From the NCBI RefSeq assembly GCF_000296445.1, contig NZ_JH815198.1, forward strand, positions 1,675,114 through 1,739,113: a stretch of 64,000 nucleotides of DNA, given 5' to 3'. Shown piece by piece: positions 1 through 7,781 of the stretch; positions within the stretch are counted from its first letter, which is position 1, and the number at the start of each line of letters is the position of its first letter. Source of the DNA: Slackia piriformis YIT 12062 (GTDB lineage: Bacteria > Actinomycetota > Coriobacteriia > Coriobacteriales > Eggerthellaceae). A model generated the notes under the pieces. That model did no database searches. It was not told the DNA's origin and saw only the letters and a program-made list of their open reading frames with translations. The translations under genes and the position numbers were made by a program.

Positions 1-492
1 GCTCGATCGGAAGATCCCCGGTACCTCTCCGACGAACGAATCGCGAATGGCACCGCCGCCCACGCCGACGATGGCGCCCAAGACAATGGACATGATAAAG
101 CCGCTCCCGCAGTCGAAAGCCTTGCTTGCGCCGGCAACCGCATAAAGCGCGACCGAAAGGGTGTCGCACAGAAAAATCGTCGAAGGAAGATGTCGGAAAA
201 GACCGCGGAAGTAGAACACGAAGACGCAGAGAAAGACGCAAAGAAGAAATAGGTACGGATGCGACATGAAATACACGCCTTCATCCTGCAGGAGAAAGTC
301 GCGCAGCACGCCGCCGCCGTATGCCGTGAACAGGCCGCACACCACGGTTCCGACAATATCGAGCTTTCGGTCGCATGCAAACATAGCGCCCGTAACCACG
401 CCCACAACAACCGCAAAATAATCGATGAACGCAGGGACAACGCCGCCGCTGGCAACAATTCGCTCGGTAAACCATACGACCAATTCGTCCAT
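1..492 (-). CDS. TRIC/YicG-type (UPF0126) membrane protein, 3' end cut by window edge
   Basis: A reading frame runs on the minus strand from an ATG at 490-492 to the window edge without a stop, giving 164 residues. It starts MDELVVWFTERIVASGG and shows alternating hydrophobic helices and Gly-rich turns (TAYGGGVLRDF near residue 65, GVGGGAIRD near 150). This duplicated GGG-x-x-RD pattern is typical of the UPF0126/TRIC family of small membrane proteins, related to intracellular cation channels and to glycine-linked transporters in bacteria. A GGAGG ribosome site lies 5 bases before the ATG. The family is normally about 200 residues, so perhaps 40 are missing. The substrate is unknown. Confidence 0.8.
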   Translation of the reverse strand, partial: MDELVVWFTERIVASGGVVPAFIDYFAVVVGVVTGAMFACDRKLDIVGTVVCGLFTAYGGGVLRDFLLQDEGVYFMSHPYLFLLCVFLCVFVFYFRGLFRHLPSTIFLCDTLSVALYAVAGASKAFDCGSGFIMSIVLGAIVGVGGGAIRDSFVGEVPGIFRSS

Positions 493-751
493 TGCCCCTC
501 CAAGAACAAGCACGCGGCAAAGCAAGATACGCCTTTTGGCATCTTAGCATTCGCGCAAAGATGCATCCAACCGGCAAATGCCGCCGGCACTCCATTGCGC
601 CAAGCCCACCTTATGCACGGCGCCGAGATGCGGACGCGAAATCGAAGGCGGCGGGAGCCGCACCGGGAGGCGGCGCCGGCGCACTGCCGACCCTGCCGCA
701 TGAAAAACCAGCTGCGGATCGGCTCCATCGCAAATCCGCAGCAGCACATGA

Positions 752-2044
752 TTATTCAGCAGAAGGTTCGTCGAGAGCACGGACGCTTTTCGGGAGATAA
801 AGCACCACGCCGATAATCGCGCAGATAACGCCGTCAACCACGAAGAATGACGCCACGCCAATGGCTTCGGCCGCCATACCACCCAGAGCAATGCCGACAG
901 GGGACGCCAAGCCCATGGCGGCCGTGACGAAACCGAGCGCGCGGCCCATCTTCTCTTCGGGCACATTACGCTGCACCAACGTGACCGTGGGACCGTTGAA
1001 CCAAGCGCACACCATGCCCATAGCCGCGCACAGCACAGCGAACACCCAAAACATCGTAGGGGAAAGCAGGCCCGATGCTGCGGCAAGAACACCGAATGCC
1101 ACGCATGATGCGGCCAAAAGCAACGCCAGACGCTTGCCGCCGCCCCACGCCATAATGATAAGCGACCCGACAAACAAACCGCCCGCAAACGTAGCCTCGG
1201 CCACAGCAACCATGAAGCCGTCGCCGCCGAAGTGGTCGTAGGTCATGAGCGGATAGAGCGAGCCCATCGGCCCGAAGCTCACCATGCCCAGCGTGATCAG
1301 CACGATTAACAGGAACAGTCCGCGATTCACCCGCAGCGCGCTCCAGCCCTCTTTCATCTCGACCAGCGGATGGCGCTTCTCGCATGAAGCCGCGCAATCG
1401 CGAACGGAAGGGATGCTCGCCTTGACCAGCGCGAGGCACGCAAGCGCAGCGCCCACGAAGTCGAGGAACATGACCGCATGAAAGCCCACGCCCTCGTAGA
1501 GCATGATGCCAAGCGCCGGAGACACGATGCCCGCCACGCTCATGAGCATCATATCGAGCGTATTGATGCGCAGAAGATGCTTTTCAGGCACAAGCATAGG
1601 CATAGCCGCCATCATGGCGGGCCCGTGAAACGCCTGGCCAACGCTGCGAGCGATTACCATGAGCATGATCGCAGCAATGCTTACGTCATCGAGCAGAATG
1701 AGCACGCCAAGCACAAACGACACCAGCCCGACCGCCATATCCGCCGCGATAATGACCGCCTTGCGATTGTAGCGATCGGCGATCACGCCGCCATACGGCG
1801 AAAGAATGCCCTGCGGCAGATAGGCGCAAATGCTCATGACAGAGAGAAGAATGGCACTGCCCGTGGTTTCGGTAACGTACCACACGGCGGCGAAGCTTGC
1901 CGCATAGCTCGTAAACATGGAAACGGCCTGGCCCGCCCAGATGAAAGCAATGATTGCGAGCCAATTTCTGGAAAGTGGACGGCCGGATGCGCTCAGGCGC
2001 GATTCGGCGGAATTGCCCGGAAGCGGTTGGGAAGAAAAACCCAT
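752..2044 (-). CDS. MFS drug-efflux-type transporter
   Basis: This 430-residue protein has about 12 hydrophobic segments and the major facilitator motif A between helices 2 and 3 (GGVIADRYNRK, residues 85-95). The overall pattern resembles the MefA/TetA-like drug:H+ antiporters of the DHA3 group, so the likely role is export of a small toxic compound across the cytoplasmic membrane; the substrate cannot be read from sequence. An AAGGAG site precedes the ATG. The 5' leader holds a short ORF and a terminator-like hairpin (2081-2137), suggesting attenuation. It is divergent from the ClpX-like gene. The 260 bases downstream, to the TRIC-type gene, hold no convincing gene. Confidence 0.85.
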   Translation of the reverse strand: MGFSSQPLPGNSAESRLSASGRPLSRNWLAIIAFIWAGQAVSMFTSYAASFAAVWYVTETTGSAILLSVMSICAYLPQGILSPYGGVIADRYNRKAVIIAADMAVGLVSFVLGVLILLDDVSIAAIMLMVIARSVGQAFHGPAMMAAMPMLVPEKHLLRINTLDMMLMSVAGIVSPALGIMLYEGVGFHAVMFLDFVGAALACLALVKASIPSVRDCAASCEKRHPLVEMKEGWSALRVNRGLFLLIVLITLGMVSFGPMGSLYPLMTYDHFGGDGFMVAVAEATFAGGLFVGSLIIMAWGGGKRLALLLAASCVAFGVLAAASGLLSPTMFWVFAVLCAAMGMVCAWFNGPTVTLVQRNVPEEKMGRALGFVTAAMGLASPVGIALGGMAAEAIGVASFFVVDGVICAIIGVVLYLPKSVRALDEPSAE

Positions 2045-2080
2045 GGAAGTTCTCCTTACGTTGAAAGAATGCAGGTATGC

Positions 2081-2104
2081 AAAAAACCGCGGCTACAAAG
2101 CCGC
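2081..2104 (-). terminator. terminator-like hairpin inside the MFS mRNA leader
   Basis: On the minus strand GCGGCT-TTGT-AGCCGC forms a 6-bp GC-rich stem, followed by GG and six T. It lies about 40 bases before the MFS start codon with no gene upstream on that strand, so it would act on the MFS transcript itself. It overlaps the end of a short ORF. Confidence 0.55.
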
Positions 2105-2137
2105 TTGATGCAGAAACGCAGAACGCATGACGGCCAT
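2093..2137 (-). CDS. possible 14-residue leader peptide of the MFS gene
   Basis: The minus strand reads MAVMRSAFLHQAAL then TAG, with the stop codon at the loop/3' arm of the terminator-like hairpin. A ribosome stalled in this ORF would disrupt the hairpin, as in leader-peptide attenuation of antibiotic-resistance genes. Against it, there is no clear ribosome-binding site before either in-frame ATG (2137 or 2128). Expression is unproven. Confidence 0.35.
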   Translation of the reverse strand: MAVMRSAFLHQAAL

Positions 2138-2168
2138 GCCGTGACGAACGCGCTATGCGAACAAGCTA

Positions 2169-2182
2169 TTTCCTACAGGAAA
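2169..2182. promoter_or_regulatory. 14-bp inverted repeat, candidate operator
   Basis: TTTCCTACAGGAAA has 6-bp perfect arms around AC. It sits in the divergent region upstream of the MFS leader ORF, where a repressor of the exporter could bind. No regulator gene is adjacent. Confidence 0.35.
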
Positions 2183-2248
2183 GACGACTACACCTGCATA
2201 AATCCTTTCGACGATGGAGACGAAAAGCTCACCCAAGAACGGCGAGCA

Positions 2249-2280
2249 GCCGAATCGTAGCACAAGTGCTACGATTCGGC
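2249..2280. repeat. 32-bp perfect palindrome before the ClpX-like gene
   Basis: Two 15-base arms (GCCGAATCGTAGCAC and its exact complement) flank a central AA. There is no T-run, so an operator or an mRNA stem-loop is more likely than a terminator. It lies 36 bases before the chosen start codon of the AAA+ gene and would fall inside the coding sequence if the more upstream ATG at 2214 were used. Confidence 0.7.
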
Positions 2281-2315
2281 AAACGAAAATCCGCACGCGA
2301 GGAAAGGACGATCGC

Positions 2316-3980
2316 ATGTACGGAGGAAACGACAAGAGTCTCGCCGAAATTGCGGCCGAGGTAAAAAAGACCGTCATCGGCCAAGACGAGGCAGTCGACT
2401 GGCTGTGCACATTCGCCGACGCCGCATGCGCGCGATCGCGCATCATCCACGAGCAAGGCATTGACGCTCTCTCGCTTCCCAACGTCGGCTCGGCGCTTAT
2501 CGTGGGCCCGACGGCTTCGGGCAAATCGCACTTGCTCAAGACGTTCGCGAAAACATCGGGCCTGCTCTTCCAACAGATAGACGCGAGCAGCATGTCGGCC
2601 GCCGGGTATATAGGCGACTCATTCGGCAAACAGTGGGTCAGGGCATGCGCGGCGCTCGACGAAAACCCCGATCGCAACATCCTCATCTTCGTCGACGAGG
2701 TGGACAAGCTGTTCGCCCAAACCCATACCAGCCGCGAAGGCACAGCCATCTACGACCTGCTCAAGCCGCTTGAAGGCGGCATCCTCGAAGGGTCGGACGA
2801 CTCCCGCAACGGAACGCCCTACGCTCTCGATTGCGACCGCTGCATTTTCGTGATGGCGGGCGCGTTCACCGGCATCGAGGACATCATCGCGTCGCGCATC
2901 GGCATCTCGCGTTCGACCATCGGGTTCAGCTCCGCCTCAGAAAACGCCCCCTCCGAGAACGACCTCTCGGAAGACGGCTTGCGCGAGCGCGTCTCTTTGG
3001 AAGACGTCGAAACATGGGGCATGCCGCGCGAGATGGCGGGACGTCTTTCCACAGTGCGTTTCCTTGCGGCTTTGAACGAAGAGGCGCTGCGCGAGATCGT
3101 CAGACGCAACAAGCAAAACGAATACGCCCGCATGCTTCCTGCGGGCGCACGCTTTTCCATCGATCCCGCAGCCGAGGATGCGCTGGTGGAAAACGCGCTC
3201 GAGGCCCACTATGGAGCGCGTTCCATCAATCAGCAGATCAACGACGTATTCTTCGGCGCGCTCTGGCGCGCTCTGGCAAACACGCATCCTGTAGCGTCCG
3301 TCACGCTCACAGCGCGCAACGGCGAACTCGACTTCGACATTGAGCAGGGAGAGCCAAGCGAGATGCCCGAACCCGCCCCTCAACGCTCTGAGCAGGAACG
3401 CCTTTCGGCCAGTGCGGCATACGGACTCCTAAGCAAAACGCACAATTACCTGATGTCCCACAACGGAACCATTAAGCTTGACCCCCATGCGTCTCTTGGC
3501 GAAAGCGACGTGGAATACGCCGCAGCGCTCCTGGAACATAGCAGCTCCATCGAAATCGACAAACACGGGCTGCGAGCGTCCAACGACTATACACTTGCGG
3601 AGATCGTGCTGCTGAACTCGCTTCTCTCGCTTTTGCGCGACTGGTTTTCCGCCAAGGATCGCACGCCAAAAGGACTCAGAACGCTTCTTTCCCTGGCCGA
3701 TTGCACGTGCAAGGTAAAAAGCCCGCTCGATGTGATGTTCTATCAGATAGAAAGCGGAGCAAGGTACACACCCGACACGGACGAAAACGGAGAGGAAACG
3801 GGCAGCTGGTCGTGGCAACCGAGCAATTTTGTCCGCACCGGCGACGGAGTGCGCCCCGCCGATACGGGAGGTCTTGAACCGAGCCAGGACCGCGCACTTG
3901 GCTACTACACGGAATTCAGGGGATTTCCTTTGCAGGCGCAGCAAAAAGCCGTGAACAGCCTGGCGTTTAGATTGCTATAA
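2316..3980 (+). CDS. ClpX-like AAA+ unfoldase without zinc domain, with C-terminal extension
   Basis: The 554-residue protein is a AAA+ ATPase of the ClpX type. It has Walker A GPTASGKS (64-71), Walker B ILIFVDEVD (122-130), a pore-loop-like GYIG (97-100), a sensor region IFVMAGAFTG (177-186), and GARS (300-303) at the sensor-2 position. An IGF tripeptide (202-204) lies at the place of the ClpP-binding loop of ClpX. The N-terminal zinc-binding domain of true ClpX is absent, and about 200 extra residues of unknown fold follow residue 350. The start at 2316 is chosen for its GAGGAAAGGA ribosome site; the frame is open to 2214, but that would swallow the upstream palindrome. Partner peptidase and substrates are unknown, and no clpP is in the window. 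Confidence 0.75.
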   Translation: MYGGNDKSLAEIAAEVKKTVIGQDEAVDWLCTFADAACARSRIIHEQGIDALSLPNVGSALIVGPTASGKSHLLKTFAKTSGLLFQQIDASSMSAAGYIGDSFGKQWVRACAALDENPDRNILIFVDEVDKLFAQTHTSREGTAIYDLLKPLEGGILEGSDDSRNGTPYALDCDRCIFVMAGAFTGIEDIIASRIGISRSTIGFSSASENAPSENDLSEDGLRERVSLEDVETWGMPREMAGRLSTVRFLAALNEEALREIVRRNKQNEYARMLPAGARFSIDPAAEDALVENALEAHYGARSINQQINDVFFGALWRALANTHPVASVTLTARNGELDFDIEQGEPSEMPEPAPQRSEQERLSASAAYGLLSKTHNYLMSHNGTIKLDPHASLGESDVEYAAALLEHSSSIEIDKHGLRASNDYTLAEIVLLNSLLSLLRDWFSAKDRTPKGLRTLLSLADCTCKVKSPLDVMFYQIESGARYTPDTDENGEETGSWSWQPSNFVRTGDGVRPADTGGLEPSQDRALGYYTEFRGFPLQAQQKAVNSLAFRLL

Positions 3981-4181
3981 GAACGGGCGCGGGCAAGGCT
4001 TCGTGCGCGCCCTGGGTTGGAAGGGCTTGAGAAGCAAATCCCTTCAGGTCGCCGAAGCGCAGGCGAAGGCGGGCGGGGCGGATGCAGTCGGCGTGAAGGC
4101 GAGGCGTAGCGTACTTCGGTACGTAAGACCCGCCTGGAGCGCCGAATGCGCCGCCCCGTCCGTCCGTAGCCGGACGACTCC
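3981..4181. other. densely structured intergenic element, possible structured RNA or repeat
   Basis: The gap between two convergent genes is full of complementary segments. A long interrupted hairpin runs from 4071 to 4161: GGGGCGG pairs with CCGCCCC, TCGGCG with CGCCGA, AGGCG with CGCCT, and the tip is GTAC-TTCG-GTAC (a UUCG tetraloop). Smaller stems lie at 3987-4014 (GGGCGCG/CGCGCCC), 4021-4044 (AAGGG/CCCTT) and 4163-4175 (GTCCG/CGGAC). There is no coding evidence. I do not recognise the element as a named RNA family. Confidence 0.5.
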
Positions 4182-4209
4182 GTTGCGTCGGCCGACAGGC
4201 CGACGCAAC
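4182..4209. terminator. hairpin at the 3' end of tsaBD
   Basis: GTTGCGTCGGCC, GACA, GGCCGACGCAAC form a perfect 12-bp stem that reaches the tsaBD stop codon. No T-run follows in either direction, so it may protect the 3' end or terminate weakly. Confidence 0.45.
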
Positions 4210-6662
4210 TAGTAAGCCTCGTCGAGCGGCGCATGCGCTTTCACATCGAGAGACCAGTCTTCGAACTTGCCCTGCTTGTAGCGATCGTGCGCCACAAGCG
4301 CGATCATAGCCGCCTGGTCGCCGCAGGCCGAAAGCGGCGGCATGGACAAACGCACGCCGCGTTTCTTGCACGCCTTCTCGTACGCGGCGCGAAGTCCCGG
4401 GTTTGCGGATACGCCGCCGCCCACGCAAAACTCCCTCGCGCCCGTTTCGTCAAGCGCGACCATGGCTTTTTTCACCTGCACGTCCACCACGGCCTGCTGG
4501 AAGCTTGCGGCAATGTCAGGCATGTTGAGCTCGCGGCCAGCCTGCTGCTCTTTCTGGATATAGATGGTCACCGCGGTTTTCAGCCCCGACAGGCTGAAGC
4601 GCAGATCGCCCGAATGCATGAGCGCACGCGGAAAGCCAATCGCTTTGGGATTGCCCTTAGCAGCAAGCTTGCTGATAATCGGGCCACCCGGATATCCCAG
4701 GCCAAGAGCCTTGGCCACCTTATCGAACGCCTCGCCCACCGCATCATCGATTGTGGAGCCCATGGTGACGTACTCGCCCCAATCCTTCACGTGCACGAGC
4801 ATGGTATGCCCGCCCGACACAAGCGATACCACCATGGGAGGCTGAATATCGGGTGTCGCGATTTTGTTCGCATACAGATGCCCCTCAAGATGGTTCACGG
4901 CAATAAGCGGAATATCGGCGCCCCATGCAGCGCCCTTTGCGAACGCAACGCCCACGACGAGCGCCCCCACCAGGCCAGGCGCATACGTAACCGCAACGGC
5001 ATCGAGGTCACGCCAACGAAGGCGGCTTGTACCCAGGCTTCGAGCCGCCGAATCAAGACATTCGTCGCATACGCCGCAGATGGCCTCGATGTGTTTGCGG
5101 CTTGCAATCTCGGGAACCACGCCGCCGAAACGCGCATGAAAGTCAATCTGAGAAGCCACCACGTCCGAACGAAGGACACCGTTGCCATCAACGACAGACG
5201 CCGCGGTTTCGTCGCACGAGCTCTCAATGGCAAGAATCAGCGGATGCGAGCGGTTCGCCGCACCCGAAGAATCCGCCTCGCAAGAGGAGTCGGCTTTACG
5301 GGGAGAATCCGCTTCGCAAGCGTTCGCCGGTTGCTGGGCCACATCGTCCACATGCAAACGCATGCCCGCAACATCACGGCGCGCCTCGGGCAGAGGACCA
5401 GACATGATGACGGCGTCTTCGCGGTCGCTATAGTAATGGGGGCGCGTTCCTATATTGCGCAGCCCCATGCGCTCGTAAAACGTCTGTGCGTCGGCATTCG
5501 ACGCACGAACCTCCAGGGTCATTTCGGTTGCGCCCAAATTGCGTGCATCGGAGGCGACCAACGCAAGGAGCTCGGCCGCAATGCCGCGACGGCGATACGC
5601 CGGATCGGTGGCTATTTTAAGAATCTGCACCTGTCCGTCGACGATCCATCCACCGCAGTAGCCCGCAAGCACATTGCCGTCGAAAGCAGCCCACCAGGTG
5701 CGGTCTTTGCGGGGAAGCTCGTCTGCGACGAGAGACGCCTTCCACGCGTCGCTTCCCATGACGACAGATTCAAGAGCGGCAACATCGGGCGCATGGGCTG
5801 CATCGAGCGGCCTATACGAAAGAGGAGCTGCATCCTGAGACCCCTCGAACAGCTGCACTCCCGTTCGGAGGTTTTTACCACCGTCCTCTTTCGCCAAACG
5901 AATGCGCTCGTTTTCCTCCGCGTCGGAAAGACGCGTATACACGGGCAGCAACGTGGCGGGATTACCCCCTGCACGCTCGGCAAGAAGCAGGCCACGGCCG
6001 CTTACCGCCCACAGCGATTCATCTGCAAGAGCGCCAAGCGGCTCGAAGATATCGGCGTATTTCACAAGCGCATCACCCAAAATAGCATCAAGCGCGCTGC
6101 CCTGGTCCTGGTTTGCACCAAACGTCTGCAAGGCTTCCGACACCCACGACGGCGCATCTGCGGCTTTGACCACCGTATCGGTTGTCAAACGTCGCACGCC
6201 TTGATCGTCTATGTCGAAAAGAACGGGATACACCTCTTTGCGCATGGCGTCGGCCGCAACCAAAACCCTGCCACGCACCCCGCTTGCCCACGCATTCCAT
6301 GCAACGGCGTCAAGGGTCGATACACCAAGCAGCGGCACCTCAAGCGCCGAAGCCATTCCCTTCGCCGTTGCCATGCAGATGCGCACGCCCGTGAAGCTTC
6401 CGGGGCCGCGGCCGCACACCACCGCCGCAATTTCCTCTTTCGAAACGCCCGATTCCGCCAAAAGCGCATCAACCTCGTGCAGCAAAACGGTGTTGCTCGC
6501 CCTATGCGCCGCAACTTCCTTCGTTGCCACAATCCCTTCTTGCGAGCAAGGAGCCAGCACGAACGCGCAGCTGCCTTCGTCCTGCACGCCAACACGGCCG
6601 ACGCCTACGGCGACCACCTCGTTTGCCGTATCGAACGCAAGAACATATGCCCCCTGAGCCAT
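4209..6662 (-). CDS. TsaB-RimI-TsaD triple fusion (tRNA t6A synthesis plus N-acetyltransferase)
   Basis: One 817-residue polypeptide carries three proteins usually separate. Residues 1 to about 240 are TsaB (start YVLAFDTANEVVAVG; VCGRGPGSFTGVR near 87). About 275-415 is a GNAT domain of the RimI type (IATDPAYRRRGIAAELL acetyl-CoA motif). A repetitive Ala/Asp/Ser linker of about 60 residues precedes TsaD at about 478-817 (ILAIESSCDETAAS; HLEGHLYANK with its two metal-binding His; VSGGHTMLV). TsaB and TsaD transfer threonylcarbamoyl to A37 of ANN-reading tRNAs; RimI acetylates the N-terminus of ribosomal protein S18. Fusion fixes TsaB:TsaD stoichiometry. The start has a GGGGG site 8 bases upstream. 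tsaE and tsaC are not in the window. Confidence 0.93.
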   Translation of the reverse strand: MAQGAYVLAFDTANEVVAVGVGRVGVQDEGSCAFVLAPCSQEGIVATKEVAAHRASNTVLLHEVDALLAESGVSKEEIAAVVCGRGPGSFTGVRICMATAKGMASALEVPLLGVSTLDAVAWNAWASGVRGRVLVAADAMRKEVYPVLFDIDDQGVRRLTTDTVVKAADAPSWVSEALQTFGANQDQGSALDAILGDALVKYADIFEPLGALADESLWAVSGRGLLLAERAGGNPATLLPVYTRLSDAEENERIRLAKEDGGKNLRTGVQLFEGSQDAAPLSYRPLDAAHAPDVAALESVVMGSDAWKASLVADELPRKDRTWWAAFDGNVLAGYCGGWIVDGQVQILKIATDPAYRRRGIAAELLALVASDARNLGATEMTLEVRASNADAQTFYERMGLRNIGTRPHYYSDREDAVIMSGPLPEARRDVAGMRLHVDDVAQQPANACEADSPRKADSSCEADSSGAANRSHPLILAIESSCDETAASVVDGNGVLRSDVVASQIDFHARFGGVVPEIASRKHIEAICGVCDECLDSAARSLGTSRLRWRDLDAVAVTYAPGLVGALVVGVAFAKGAAWGADIPLIAVNHLEGHLYANKIATPDIQPPMVVSLVSGGHTMLVHVKDWGEYVTMGSTIDDAVGEAFDKVAKALGLGYPGGPIISKLAAKGNPKAIGFPRALMHSGDLRFSLSGLKTAVTIYIQKEQQAGRELNMPDIAASFQQAVVDVQVKKAMVALDETGAREFCVGGGVSANPGLRAAYEKACKKRGVRLSMPPLSACGDQAAMIALVAHDRYKQGKFEDWSLDVKAHAPLDEAY

Positions 6663-6966
6663 TGACGAAACCCCCGAATCTTTCTTCTATAACACACGCG
6701 CTTCTACACGTGCACGCATCCCCTACGCGCAGGCCGCGATGCCGAATGCGGCCCGCGCGCAAGAGAAGAACCGCCGCAAAATACAGCATGCGCCTCCGTG
6801 CATCGCGGCGGCGCATGCTGCAATCTTGTGAATTCTACAACGCAGGCCAGAAGAAGACGCGCCAATCCGCACGATTGCGCACATAATCAAGAATCTTATA
6901 GCGGACGACCGGCGCAAGGAACCCATGCAAAAAGCGCCGACTTTTCGCCGGCGCCTTCAGGCTTTT
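6663..6966. other. non-coding stretch between bioY and tsaBD, with one hairpin
   Basis: No credible gene was seen. A perfect 11-bp inverted repeat (CAGCATGCGCC at 6784-6794 and its complement at 6810-6820, 15-base loop) occupies the middle. TATAGA at 6686-6691 on the minus strand could be a -10 box for tsaBD, without a good -35. Confidence 0.5.
6929..6954 (-). terminator. rho-independent terminator of bioY
   Basis: On the minus strand GCGCCGGC-GAAAA-GTCGGCGC is followed by TTTTTGC, 13 bases after the bioY stop codon. Confidence 0.75.
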
Positions 6967-7542
6967 TTAGATTTTCTTGCGGCGCAATGCCGGAACTGCA
7001 ACTTTAAGCATGTGTGCAAGGCTTACGCCGACGGACATCTTCACAACATCGAGCACGATGAATGGGGCGATGCTCACCGCGAACGCCGCAAGAGGCTCCA
7101 TTCCGGTAACTGTCATGAACTGCACCCAACCGCACGCATACGAGCACAGAAGCAAAATCACCGCGAAAGAAGCCTCGCGCATGGTGGCCGCAAGCTTGCC
7201 TTCCGGCTCTTTCCAGCGCGACGACAGAAGCGCCACAAGGGCCGTGCCCACGCCGAAGCCCATCAGAAATCCGCCCGTCGGTCCCATGATGGCTCCGAGG
7301 CCGCCCGTCATTCCGGAAAACACCGGAACACCTATTGCGCCGATAATCAGGTAGCCGAAAACGCTCATCAAAGCCTCACGCGCAGGGAAGAGCACGACGA
7401 TGAACGCAAGCATCATGGTCTGCAGAGTAAACGGCACCGGACCGAAAGGAATGCTCACCCACGAACACACCGTCAGCAAAGCTATGGACAACCCGCTGAA
7501 CGCAATAGATTCACTCCGCTTCATCGCAACGCCTCGATCCAT
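6967..7542 (-). CDS. bioY: BioY biotin transporter, S component
   Basis: The 191-residue membrane protein has about six helices and the BioY signature regions: IPFGPVPFTLQTM near residue 30, GAIGVPVFSGMTGGLGAIMGPTGGF near 70-95, and a final helix with FIVLDVVKMSVG. BioY is the biotin-binding S component of ECF transporters. The energising EcfA/A'/T proteins are not in this window, so it probably shares a distant group II module. The start at 7542 follows AAGGAGGGGGTC; the frame is open further upstream but would run through the tRNA gene. It fits with the biotin ligase at 42 kb. Confidence 0.92.
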   Translation of the reverse strand: MDRGVAMKRSESIAFSGLSIALLTVCSWVSIPFGPVPFTLQTMMLAFIVVLFPAREALMSVFGYLIIGAIGVPVFSGMTGGLGAIMGPTGGFLMGFGVGTALVALLSSRWKEPEGKLAATMREASFAVILLLCSYACGWVQFMTVTGMEPLAAFAVSIAPFIVLDVVKMSVGVSLAHMLKVAVPALRRKKI

Positions 7543-7598
7543 GACCCCCTCCTTTTCCTGAGCAAAGCAGCCCAGTACGAAATGCGGACGAAAAACAA

Positions 7599-7633
7599 CG
7601 AACCCGCCGAGCATCGCTGCTTCAACGGGTTCG
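7599..7633 (-). terminator. terminator after tRNA-Leu
   Basis: CGAACCCG and CGGGTTCG form an 8-bp stem on the minus strand followed by TTGTTTTTCG, 11 bases beyond the tRNA 3' end. Confidence 0.7.
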
Positions 7634-7644
7634 AATAATGCAGA

Positions 7645-7727
7645 TGGTGCCCGAGGCGAGAGTCGAACTCGCACGTCAAAGACAACGGTTTTTGAGACCG
7701 CCGCGTCTGCCATTCCGCCACTCGGGC
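7645..7727 (-). tRNA. tRNA-Leu, anticodon CAA
   Basis: The minus strand folds as a class II-type Leu tRNA: acceptor GCCCGAG/CTCGGGC, D arm starting TGGCGGAATGGCAGACGC, anticodon stem GCGGT/ACCGT with loop CTCAAAA (anticodon CAA, reading UUG), a short variable arm, and T arm GCGAG-TTCGACT-CTCGC. The discriminator A and the CCA end are both encoded (83 nt). Confidence 0.95.
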
Positions 7728-7737
7728 GCGGAGATGG

Positions 7738-7766
7738 ATTATAAACGAAGCTCGACGTAAAAACAA
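7738..7766 (-). promoter_or_regulatory. promoter of tRNA-Leu
   Basis: TTGTTT (7761-7766) and TATAAT (7738-7743) are separated by 17 bases on the minus strand. The predicted start is about 4-5 bases before the mature tRNA 5' end. Confidence 0.75.
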
Positions 7767-7781
7767 CCGATCCAGTTGCGG

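Noticed and set aside
4233-6665. An open frame of 810 codons on the plus strand, antisense to tsaB-rimI-tsaD
   Set aside because: It is a shadow of a gene with complete catalytic motifs, with biased Arg/His composition and no recognisable domain.
6723-6926. A 67-codon minus-strand ORF between bioY and tsaBD
   Set aside because: Contains the 11-bp inverted repeat, has no ribosome site and no recognisable motif.
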